From contig JAQWAN010000081.1 in NCBI GenBank assembly GCA_028707655.1, positions 1-8,308 of the forward strand: a stretch of 8,308 nucleotides of DNA, given 5' to 3'. The notes under the pieces are model-generated. The model had not been told where the DNA came from and did not search any database. It saw nothing but the letters and a program-made list of their open reading frames with translations. The position numbers and the translations under genes were made by a program. Positions 1-7,800 of the stretch are shown here, in pieces (the first letter of the stretch is position 1; each line of letters begins with the position of its first letter). The stretch comes from Bacteroidaceae bacterium (GTDB lineage Bacteria; Bacteroidota; Bacteroidia; Bacteroidales; Bacteroidaceae).

Positions 1-12
1 GTTTTGCGATTG

Positions 13-43
13 CAAAGGTATAAAAATAACTACATACTCCAAA
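13..43 (-). promoter_or_regulatory. Bacteroidetes-type promoter facing out of the window
   Basis: On the minus strand, TTTG at 43-40 is followed by 19 nt and then TACCTTTG at 20-13, matching the TTTG-N19-21-TAnnTTTG consensus. It lies just past the thiL terminator and points toward coordinate 1, so it should drive a minus-strand gene beyond the window. An inverted repeat TTTGC-N4-GCAAA (3-16) overlaps the box and the expected start site. Confidence 0.72.
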
Positions 44-63
44 CAATACCAGCAGTTTTATTT

Positions 64-101
64 AAAAAAAAGCTCTCTACAGAAATGCAGAGAGCTTTTT
101 T
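64..101 (-). terminator. Intrinsic terminator after thiL
   Basis: Read on the minus strand, AGCTCTCTGCA - TTTC - TGTAGAGAGCT (96 to 71) forms an 11-bp stem with one G-U pair and a 4-nt loop. It is followed by a run of seven T (70-64) and preceded by an A run that can extend the stem. It starts 11 nt after the thiL stop codon. Because both sides carry A/T tracts, it could also stop plus-strand transcripts entering from the left. Confidence 0.9.
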
Positions 102-107
102 ACTTGT

Positions 108-1148
108 TTATTTATCTTCCAACGGGTTCCAGCCTTGCGCCTTTAACTCGAATTCTTGTCCATCACGTGTGATTAATGCGCTACCCAATTCAGGTTTTGT
201 AATATAACCAATCACATGTACATCTTTGATAGCCACCACCTTATCATGATCACTCACAGGCACGGTAAACAGTAGCTCATAATCGTCTCCACCATTTAAA
301 GCACAGGTAGAAAGATTCATATTAAACTCTTCTGCTATAACCGCTGTTTGATAATCAATAGGGAGGTGTTCCTCGTACAAACGACATCCCACACCACTCT
401 GTTTACAGATGTGTAGCATCTCGGATGATAATCCATCGGAGATATCCATCATGGAGGTTGGCTTAATCTTCTCTTTGCGTAAGCTATCGATGATATCTTT
501 GCGAGCTTCTGGTTTTAATTGACGTTCCAACAGATATTCCTTTCCAGAGAAATCGGGCTGAACATCTGTCTTATTGCCAAACAGCGCCTTTTCGCGCTCC
601 AATAATTGAAGTCCCATATATGCGGCTCCAAGATTACCAGAGACACAAACAAGATTTGTTTCTTTAGCTCCATTGCGGTAAACAATTTCATCCTCATCCG
701 CCTCACCCAAACAGGTGATACTAATGGCCAATCCGGTTAAAGAGGAGGTGGTATCTCCACCTACAATGTCCACATGATGCTCTGCACAAGCCAATCGCAG
801 GCCTGCATAAAATTCCTCTAAGTCTTCTACAAAGAAACGCTTTGAAAGAGCTATTGAAACCGTTATTTGTTTTGGTGTACCATTCATGGCATAGATATCG
901 GAAAAGTTAACCATAGCCGATTTATAGCCTAAATGCTTTAGAGGCGTATAGACTAAATCGAAATGGATGCCCTCCATAAGCAAATCGGTGGTTACCAATA
1001 CTTTTTTCTGTGCATAGTTAAGTACAGCTGCATCATCGCCTACTCCATAAAGAGAAGACGCATTTTGCAAAGGAAGATCTTTTGTGAGATGGTCGATAAG
1101 ACCAAACTCACCTAAAGTAGCTATTTCTGTTCGATTGTTAGATTGCAT
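108..1148 (-). CDS. thiL: Thiamine-monophosphate kinase ThiL
   Basis: ThiL uses ATP to convert thiamine monophosphate to thiamine diphosphate, the final step of the cofactor pathway, in the cytoplasm. The protein has 346 aa, slightly longer than the roughly 325 aa of E. coli ThiL, and has the PurM/AIR-synthase-like fold. Motifs in order: LGEFGLI at 12-18, GVGDDAAVL at 35-43, TTDLLMEGIHFD at 53-64, VNFSDIYAMNG at 80-90, GGDTTSS at 130-136 (Mg-ATP binding), MDISDGLSSE at 234-243, NGGDDYELLF at 285-294 and a closing GWNPL at 339-343. All acidic metal-binding positions appear intact. It begins 12 nt after the PNP stop with an AT-only spacer and no own promoter, and it is the last gene before the terminator. 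No other thiamine genes are in view and no TPP riboswitch was seen, so its level probably follows the operon promoter. Confidence 0.97.
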   Translation of the reverse strand: MQSNNRTEIATLGEFGLIDHLTKDLPLQNASSLYGVGDDAAVLNYAQKKVLVTTDLLMEGIHFDLVYTPLKHLGYKSAMVNFSDIYAMNGTPKQITVSIALSKRFFVEDLEEFYAGLRLACAEHHVDIVGGDTTSSLTGLAISITCLGEADEDEIVYRNGAKETNLVCVSGNLGAAYMGLQLLEREKALFGNKTDVQPDFSGKEYLLERQLKPEARKDIIDSLRKEKIKPTSMMDISDGLSSEMLHICKQSGVGCRLYEEHLPIDYQTAVIAEEFNMNLSTCALNGGDDYELLFTVPVSDHDKVVAIKDVHVIGYITKPELGSALITRDGQEFELKAQGWNPLEDK

Positions 1149-1160
1149 ATATAATTTTAA

Positions 1161-1970
1161 TTAAGAACGATTGATGAGCTCACGCATAATGGTTGTCATC
1201 TTTGGTTGTGCTTCGTCGGCTGCTTTTTGAACCTCTAAATGAGAGACTTCAACAATTTTACCCTCCACACCTATATCTGTAATAACGGAAACACCGAACA
1301 CTTTTATGCCGGCATGATTAGCAACAATCACTTCTGGAACAGTAGACATACCTACCGCATCCGCGCCCATTACTTTAAACATCTTATATTCGGCTGGCGT
1401 TTCAAAAGTAGGTCCTTGTGTACCTAAATAAACACCCTCTCTTACTGCAATCTTTAATTCTGCAGCAATAGATTTTGCTTTTTCAATTAAGCCTTTATCG
1501 TAGGCCTGACTCATATCTGGGAAACGAGGGCCGTAAGGGATATTTTTACCTCGCAATGGATGTTCGGGGAAGAAGTTGATATGGTCGGTGATAATCATCA
1601 AGTCGCCAATTTCAAAAGTATCATTGGTAGTACCCGCTGCATTTGACACAAAGAGTGTTTTAATGCCTAGTTCACGCATCACACGAATGGGGAAAGTAAC
1701 TGCTTGCATATCGTAGCCTTCATAGTAATGAAAACGTCCCTGCATAGCAAGCACATCTTTATTACCCAACTTACCAAAGATAAGTTTTCCACTATGTCCC
1801 TCTACTGTGGATACTGGAAAATTAGGAATCTCTTCGTATTTTATTTCATATTTTTCTGTGATTTCAGTAGCTAAGCTACCTAATCCTGTTCCTAAAATAA
1901 TAGCTGTTTCAGGAGCTGTTGTCATCTTTCCTTTAAGATAACTTGCTGTTTCTTGAATTTTTGTTAACAT
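1161..1970 (-). CDS. Purine nucleoside phosphorylase I, trimeric PNP/MTAP family
   Basis: This cytoplasmic enzyme splits purine (deoxy)ribonucleosides with phosphate, releasing the base and (deoxy)ribose-1-phosphate for salvage. The 269-aa length is typical. Visible motifs are ILGTGLGS at 25-32 (phosphate loop), VEGHSGKL at 56-63, GRFHYYEGY at 78-86, SNAAGTTN at 109-116, GTQGPTFETPAEY at 183-195 and GADAVGMSTVPEV at 202-214. E190 matches human PNP E201 and H244 matches H257. The residue matching human N243, which sets 6-oxopurine preference, is D232 (SVITDIG). Whether the enzyme prefers inosine/guanosine or also takes adenosine-type substrates is therefore open. The start at 1970 is preferred over M16 because family members have this helical N-terminus; it lies 38 nt inside lpxK. 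No SD sequence is visible, so coupling to lpxK is likely. Confidence 0.94.
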   Translation of the reverse strand: MLTKIQETASYLKGKMTTAPETAIILGTGLGSLATEITEKYEIKYEEIPNFPVSTVEGHSGKLIFGKLGNKDVLAMQGRFHYYEGYDMQAVTFPIRVMRELGIKTLFVSNAAGTTNDTFEIGDLMIITDHINFFPEHPLRGKNIPYGPRFPDMSQAYDKGLIEKAKSIAAELKIAVREGVYLGTQGPTFETPAEYKMFKVMGADAVGMSTVPEVIVANHAGIKVFGVSVITDIGVEGKIVEVSHLEVQKAADEAQPKMTTIMRELINRS

Positions 1971-3036
1971 AGTTTGTTATTAAGTTGTTAAAATTAGTCT
2001 GTCCGTTTCTCAAAAAATTAACTTCTATGGGCAGTACATACACAAAAGGTCTCAAAGCATCGGGAAAATAGGGCAATGTAAACAAGCGCATTGCGTCTTT
2101 CTCGGTGGTAACAATACAGCGCTTATTCTCCTCTAGAGCCAAGAAGCGCTGCTCCATTATTTTCATGTCATTTTCTGTAAAGCGGTGATGGTCCGCAAAA
2201 GATAAGAGGTCAATATGCGAAGTATACTGACTCAATTTTTCGTTTAGAATTTTTGGAGAAGCAATACCTGTGACAAGCAATATCTGTTGCGTCTTTTTTA
2301 GTTCCTTTAGTTCTAACTCAGGCAATGAAGTAGTAAAGAGAGGAGTCAGTTTACGATAACCTATTGAGGTAAAGAAAAGGGATTGATAGGGATAAACCCC
2401 CATCTTTTTCCGTAGAATTCGATATTCAATAGGAGACAACATCTCCGGACATTTGGTAACAATAATGATAGAGGCTCTTCTTTTTTGCATAAAAGGTTCT
2501 CTTAATCGTCCCACTGGCAAAAGCCAATCCTCACTAATCAACCGATGATAATTCACCAGTAAAATATTCTCACCAGGTGTAACATATCTATGTTGATACG
2601 CATCGTCAAGGAGCACCACCTCTAGGTTATCGGTTTTCGGATTGCTGCACAATTGGTCAATACCATGGCATCTATCTTTATCAACAGCCATATAGATGGC
2701 TGGATATTTACGTTTCATCTGCAGAGGTTCATCGCCAGCTTCGTCAACTGGGGTGTTTTCTTCTACCAATTGAAAGCCTTTGGAGGTTCGTTTATACCCT
2801 CTACTTAGCACCGCCACTTGGTGTTGGCCAGCTAACAAACGAATCAGATATTCAACATGAGGGGTCTTACCCGTTCCTCCAGCTGTCATATTGCCAACCG
2901 AGATAACCGGTAATTGGAACGAACGAGAGTGTAAGATTTTCAAATCGAACAATAGGTTCCTTACCCAAACGCCTAAGCCATATAGCAAAGCAAATGGGAA
3001 CATCCATCTAGAAACTCGAAATGAAAAATGACTCAT
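1933..3036 (-). CDS. lpxK: Tetraacyldisaccharide 4'-kinase LpxK (lipid A synthesis)
   Basis: LpxK phosphorylates the 4' position of the tetraacyldisaccharide-1-phosphate at the cytoplasmic face of the inner membrane, giving lipid IVA. The 367-aa length is normal for the family. A hydrophobic N-terminal helix (about 11-30) should dip into the membrane. The P-loop is GNMTAGGTGKTP with K57. GDEP holds D102, matching catalytic D99 of the Aquifex enzyme. LLDDAYQHR (142-150) is the DDGFQH motif with Ala-Tyr for Gly-Phe. LPVGRLREP (173-181), FADHHRF (280-286; H283 matches catalytic H261) and TTEKDAMRL (310-318) complete the family signature. The ATG follows the sppA TAA directly (TAAATG), and the 3' end overlaps the next gene by 38 nt, so translation is probably coupled on both sides. 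It indicates a Gram-negative outer membrane with lipid A. Confidence 0.96.
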   Translation of the reverse strand: MSHFSFRVSRWMFPFALLYGLGVWVRNLLFDLKILHSRSFQLPVISVGNMTAGGTGKTPHVEYLIRLLAGQHQVAVLSRGYKRTSKGFQLVEENTPVDEAGDEPLQMKRKYPAIYMAVDKDRCHGIDQLCSNPKTDNLEVVLLDDAYQHRYVTPGENILLVNYHRLISEDWLLPVGRLREPFMQKRRASIIIVTKCPEMLSPIEYRILRKKMGVYPYQSLFFTSIGYRKLTPLFTTSLPELELKELKKTQQILLVTGIASPKILNEKLSQYTSHIDLLSFADHHRFTENDMKIMEQRFLALEENKRCIVTTEKDAMRLFTLPYFPDALRPFVYVLPIEVNFLRNGQTNFNNLITNYVNKNSRNSKLS

Positions 3037-4791
3037 TTATTTTATAATTAATTGATAAGGCAAGCGAGCTTGCACGCGATCCATTTTATCTAGATTGTTC
3101 AACCAAACAAAACCATCTATATACTCACCAAAAAGAGAGGTGAGTGCAGTAGTGATATAGTTATCAGAAGAGCCCATCTTGAATTGGTCAAAGATAGAGG
3201 GTTTATCGGGATAAGACAATAGGGTATAATTTTCAATACCCGCTTTTTCTTTTGCAATAGTTATAGCATCGTCTAAGTTACCTAAAACATCTACTAAACC
3301 AAGTTGTATTGCACGCTCACCCGTCCATACGCGCCCCTCAGCAATAGCCTCGATAGCAGATGTAGACATGTTTCTACTATCTGCACAACGTTGTACAAAG
3401 AGCTTATAGGTTCTATTTACATTCGATTGAATAAAACCTTTTTCGCCAGCATTGAAGGGTCTATTAAGAGAACCAAAATCGGCGTATTTATTTGTTTTTA
3501 CTAAGTCGAAATGTAAGCCCACTTTTTGGATTAATTTTTCACTATTGGGAAACATGCCAAACACACCAATTGATCCTGTGATAGTACTAGGTTCTGCTAC
3601 AATAGTATCCGCTGCGGTAGAAATATAATAACCACCAGATGCCGCATAATCACCCATGGAAACAATCAATGGTTTTTCAGCTTTTAGCAGCATCAACTCA
3701 CGCCATATCTGTTCCGAGCCATAAGCACTACCACCAGGAGAGTTTACTCGGAATACCACAGCTTTTACATTTTCATCTAAACGTAAGCCGCGTAACTCTT
3801 TCATCACCTTCTCCGAATGAATACCAGTGCCCTCTTTTCCATCGTCAATACCACCAAAAGCATAATAAACAGCAATCACATTGCCACTCTTATCTTTAGC
3901 TATTTTATTGTTTACATTTTTCATCTCGTTGACCTCAAGCGTGTGCAATCGGTCCTCTTTATCTACGCCCGCCAATTCTTTAAGATAGCTCAACATCTCA
4001 TCTTTATAGAGCAGCGTATCCACTAACTTAGCATCCACACAAGCTTGTGCCGATTGCATAGAAACAAGATTATCGGCTAAAGTAGAGAGTTCCTCTTTAG
4101 AAAGATGGCGACTAGCAGATACATCCGTAAGGATTTGTCCCCACAAAGAGGATAAGAGTTCCGTTATTTGCAAACGGTTAGGTTCACTCATCTCATTCAT
4201 GATAAATGGTTCCACAGCAGATTTAAATGTTCCAACCTTAAATATCTGCATCTCAATACCCACTTTGTCTAATAACTCTTTATAGAACATTGGTTTTGCA
4301 GCAAGTCCTTTCCAATCTACTGCACCAATAGGATTCAAAACAATTTTATCCGCTAGAGAGGCTAAGTAGTAGCCACCTTGTGAATAGCTATCACCATAAG
4401 CAACCAAGAATTTACCCGAGCTTTTAAAATCGACTAAAGCCTTACGTATCTCTAACAAGGAAGCAGGAGCCACGCCCATACTACCCATCTGAAGATATAG
4501 TCCCTTGATATTAGATTCCTCTTTTGCTTTTTTGATGGCTGAAAGCACATCATTCAGTCCCATGTTATCTTCCTCTTTACCCAAAAAATCAGCAATAGGA
4601 TTACTGATGGAACGTTCCGTTAAAGCACCATCCAGCTTCAACATCATTACACTATTGTCGCGTACTTTTACTTCCGAATCGGTTGTAGCAACCACACCAA
4701 CTAGAAGCAACATCCCGACAAAGAACAATAGTATAGCCGACAAAAATACACCAAGGATAGATGCACCTGTCATTTTCAGAAAATCTTTCAT
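3037..4791 (-). CDS. sppA: Signal peptide peptidase SppA, 67 kDa type
   Basis: This is a membrane-anchored serine/lysine protease that degrades signal peptides after cleavage from exported proteins. The product is 584 aa, close to the 618 aa of E. coli SppA, and has the same two tandem ClpP-like domains. A single N-terminal transmembrane helix spans about 9-36, followed by an N-terminal protease domain at about 45-280 and a C-terminal one at about 300-520. The general-base lysine is K190 in KVGTFKSAVEPF. The nucleophile is S385 in MGDYAASGGYYI, preceded by the oxyanion-loop segment FRVNSPGGSA at 347-356. The frame is open 25 codons further to an ATG at 4866, but the predicted promoter lies inside that extension. 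The extension also adds an unusual segment before MKDFLKMTGA, so the 4791 ATG is preferred. The stop abuts the lpxK ATG with no spacer. Confidence 0.95.
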   Translation of the reverse strand: MKDFLKMTGASILGVFLSAILLFFVGMLLLVGVVATTDSEVKVRDNSVMMLKLDGALTERSISNPIADFLGKEEDNMGLNDVLSAIKKAKEESNIKGLYLQMGSMGVAPASLLEIRKALVDFKSSGKFLVAYGDSYSQGGYYLASLADKIVLNPIGAVDWKGLAAKPMFYKELLDKVGIEMQIFKVGTFKSAVEPFIMNEMSEPNRLQITELLSSLWGQILTDVSASRHLSKEELSTLADNLVSMQSAQACVDAKLVDTLLYKDEMLSYLKELAGVDKEDRLHTLEVNEMKNVNNKIAKDKSGNVIAVYYAFGGIDDGKEGTGIHSEKVMKELRGLRLDENVKAVVFRVNSPGGSAYGSEQIWRELMLLKAEKPLIVSMGDYAASGGYYISTAADTIVAEPSTITGSIGVFGMFPNSEKLIQKVGLHFDLVKTNKYADFGSLNRPFNAGEKGFIQSNVNRTYKLFVQRCADSRNMSTSAIEAIAEGRVWTGERAIQLGLVDVLGNLDDAITIAKEKAGIENYTLLSYPDKPSIFDQFKMGSSDNYITTALTSLFGEYIDGFVWLNNLDKMDRVQARLPYQLIIK

Positions 4792-4824
4792 ATTGATTTT
4801 TTTAATTTTTAAACTTAGAATTAA

Positions 4825-4856
4825 CAAAGGTAGATTTTTCGCATGAAATAAACAAA
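4825..4856 (-). promoter_or_regulatory. Bacteroidetes-type promoter for sppA operon
   Basis: On the minus strand, TTTG at 4856-4853 (-33 element) is followed by exactly 20 nt and then TACCTTTG at 4832-4825 (-7 element). This fits the known Bacteroidetes primary-sigma consensus TTTG-N19-21-TAnnTTTG. Transcription should begin near 4818-4820, giving an A-rich leader of about 28 nt before the ATG at 4791. The site lies in the 76-nt gap after the A2M stop, and no terminator was seen between that stop and this promoter. Read-through from the A2M gene is therefore possible as well. No Shine-Dalgarno sequence is visible, which is usual in this phylum. Confidence 0.82.
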
Positions 4857-4867
4857 ATAAACGCATC

Positions 4868-7800
4868 CTATTTATTCACCTTTAAAAGGATAGATGGAGC
4901 TACCGATATAAACGAAGGTGCATAAGCCGATTGCAGGGTAGCAATGCCCGATTGATAAACACCACTTCGGGAAATAAAATAGCTTTCCTCTATCACATAA
5001 GCTCCCTTTTTTAGCTGCTCAAAGAAATAGTGCGTAGTAGCATCTTTCATTGATTTATAATAACTTACCGAAGGTTGGTGAACAGTACCAGAAAGCGGCT
5101 GCTCCGCTTCCATACAAGCAGCACGTTGGTCCATCAGCTGCACATAATCAACATCTTGTGCCACATGGATCGTTAGTCGTGTAACCACCTTATCACCATT
5201 GTGCAAAACCATTCCGGGCAAGATAGGCACGCCTTTCTTTAGTGCTCCATCCGCGCGCAGAAGCAGTAATTGTCGCTCCATCTGCAAGACCCCACGACTC
5301 GCTTTTATCTTGCTTGTCTCTTCGAGGAATTGTGCATAAACAGCCCCCCAAGCTAGTCCATCGTTCTCTTTTTGAATTACAACAGGCTGTTTCGCTAGAA
5401 TTTGATTATCGGTAAACGTAACTTTTATAGAACCTACACCATCTTTATCACTATGGATTTGCTGCTTGCCATACGTTAGTGTTAGCGGCATCTCTTGCAG
5501 ACGATTATCCTCCTCCAGCAATAAGGCAGCAATAGCATCTACCGTGGCCAGTGGCGAACGCCATTGTTGTACTCTCTTCTGCAAGAGTAACCAACGTTTT
5601 AGCTGCTCCTCCCACTGTGGGTCGGGTGCAAGCTGATGCATAACCTCTAGTACCAACGTCTGTGTAGCTATCAAATCACGACCAACGGTTTTAGTTCGCT
5701 CAAAGTAACGACCAGCATGGGCAGTATAGACCGAATATTCACGAATAGAAAGGAGCAACGCTTGTGCCTCCTTTTTCTTTCCAGCCTTAAAGAGTACCAT
5801 AGCTGCTATAGCTTTATCTGCTATGGTTTCTTGCTTTACCTTTAGCAATAAAGGTAGTAATGAAGCATGCAGCGCAGCATCAGCAGCCGATAAAGCCGTT
5901 TTATCTAGTGCATTATAATAGAGATAGTGCATGGTAGCCGCATCTAGAGAGGTAATATGCTCTTTGTCCGCTGCGGTTAGAAGCGCGTAACGCTCTGTCA
6001 GCTGATTCGTGACATAGCTTCTAGCCCTTCTTAAAGCCTCAACCAACGATGGCGAAAGAGCAGCAGCATCGTTTTGTTGTAGGCGTAACAATAGGCGTAT
6101 CACCCTATTCGTGATAGATAGATTACCCGACATGCCTTGGAACCAGCCCCAAGAACCATCGGATAACTGTAGCTCCACTAACTGTCGGACGAGGACCGCA
6201 TTCTTAGCACGCATCGCATTTTTATCTAAGAACAGGGTATGCAATTGACGCATCGTCTGCTCTTGGTCGGCTTCTACCATCCAGGGCGATTCTTCTACTA
6301 AGATTTTCTTAAGGTCGTTATCTAGTTGCAAAGGAGAGGCGTGATGTGTTCCACCCTTTTGTTCCCATTGTTCAAAGACACGCTCTATACGTGGATAGGT
6401 GGTCACAATGGTAGAAGCTAACGTATTAGCATAATAAGCTGCAGCTATGGACAACACATCGTTAGTGGTAGATGTGCTCAAGCTAGGTAGTGCCTGCAAA
6501 GCACTCCAAAGCGGATTCGCTGTAACCTCTACCAAGAGTCTACGTTTCGTAGCCGTTTGACTGGCATGGTTAAAGAGTGTATCGGTAGCAATACTGATTT
6601 CTCCCTTTTGATAAGAGGAGAACGGAACAGCTTCGGTTATCCACTGTTTACTACTTAGCACCGGCAGATAATGTTGCTCCCCATCACTAGCCTGCTTTGT
6701 TTCTGCCACTATGCGAACCGCAAGTAGCGATAGATCGCCATCTACTTTAAACTGAAAATCGACCGTTGCCGTTTTAGCAACCTTTACCTCAAAAGATTTC
6801 TTCTGACACAACACCACTTTCTCCGTAGCAGGGTCGAACAGTTCGAGACGAATTTTCCCTTTTTGTACAAGCAACGAACGATTCATAATGGCCGAAGAGA
6901 TAGTCACCTCATCGCCCGCACGAACATATCTCGGTATATTAGGTAACACCATAAAGGCTTTATTAGCTACCACCTTACTTATCAACTGTCCATACTCCAT
7001 CTCTTGGGTATGCGCAAGCAACATTACCTTCCAAGAAGTCAACGCCTCTGGCAGGGTAAAGGAGATTTCTACCTCCCCCTTTTTATCGGTACGTAGATGT
7101 GGATAGAAAAAAGCCGTTTCTGCATAATTACTACGGGGTGGGGTGGCGGTTTTCGATTGTTTTTGCGCTCCATTTTCAGTTGTGGAAATCACCTCCTCTG
7201 CAGCATCTTCAATGCGTGAAAAACGCGACATTTCTTCCTTCGCCACAATATCCTCATTCGATAAAGAAGCCGCCCCTTTGATACGTATTCCACCCGCACG
7301 AGCCATCATTCGAACATTTCCAGGTTGTCTATAAGCTGAGAAAAACGGATATTCATCAATAGTCTTTGGCGTTTGGTAACGCAGCAGATGCTGCTCCATC
7401 TCCTGTAGCTGAAGTGGGAAATGGAACCAAAAACGCGCATTTTCTCCTACAGAAAATTTCCAAATCGTAGGATAATAGGGCACCATTCTATTTAAGGTAA
7501 AGTTCCATGTATGAAAAGCCAATTGGTCGAGCGAGGCATCGTACATAGTAGCCATTAATTCCGCTTTTTGTGCCTCCTGGTTTATCCCCATTATCTGTAA
7601 TGTCCACGTTTCCTGTTGTCCAGGTTCCAATAAATCTCTAAACGACTTCCATTTCAGCTTTAATTCTTTGGAGCGTTTACTTTTGGAGAAAGAAGCATCC
7701 ATACGATATAGCTCACCATCGCGAACAAAAGCAAACTCCACTTTAATCGGTTGACCCGATTCATCGGTCTGTGGATAATCAAAACGCTGCACCGTATTGG

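Noticed and set aside
4..207. Plus-strand open frame of 67 codons at the left edge
   Set aside because: It runs through the outward promoter, the terminator hairpin and the antisense of thiL, with no family resemblance.
1403..1410. TACTTTTG on the minus strand inside PNP as an internal promoter
   Set aside because: It fits TAnnTTTG but has no TTTG at 19-21 nt upstream. A second copy at 1613-1620 has the same problem. Both are likely chance in coding sequence.
3639..4026. Two overlapping plus-strand open frames antisense to sppA
   Set aside because: Both lie in the SppA coding region and have no domain or start context; they are shadows.
4505..4846. 113-codon plus-strand open frame
   Set aside because: It lies antisense to the well-supported sppA gene, has no recognisable domain, and the Ser/Pro/Thr-rich product looks like a reverse-strand shadow.
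4792..4867. Possible terminator between the A2M gene and sppA
   Set aside because: Only a short repeated ATGCG was seen. There is no stable hairpin followed by a T run in the gap.
5099..5116. CMEAEQ in the A2M C-terminus as a possible thioester CxEQ
   Set aside because: The spacing is wrong (C-M-E-A-E-Q) and it lies in the MG10-like domain, where RAAC-x-E is an ordinary family motif, not in the toroid domain.
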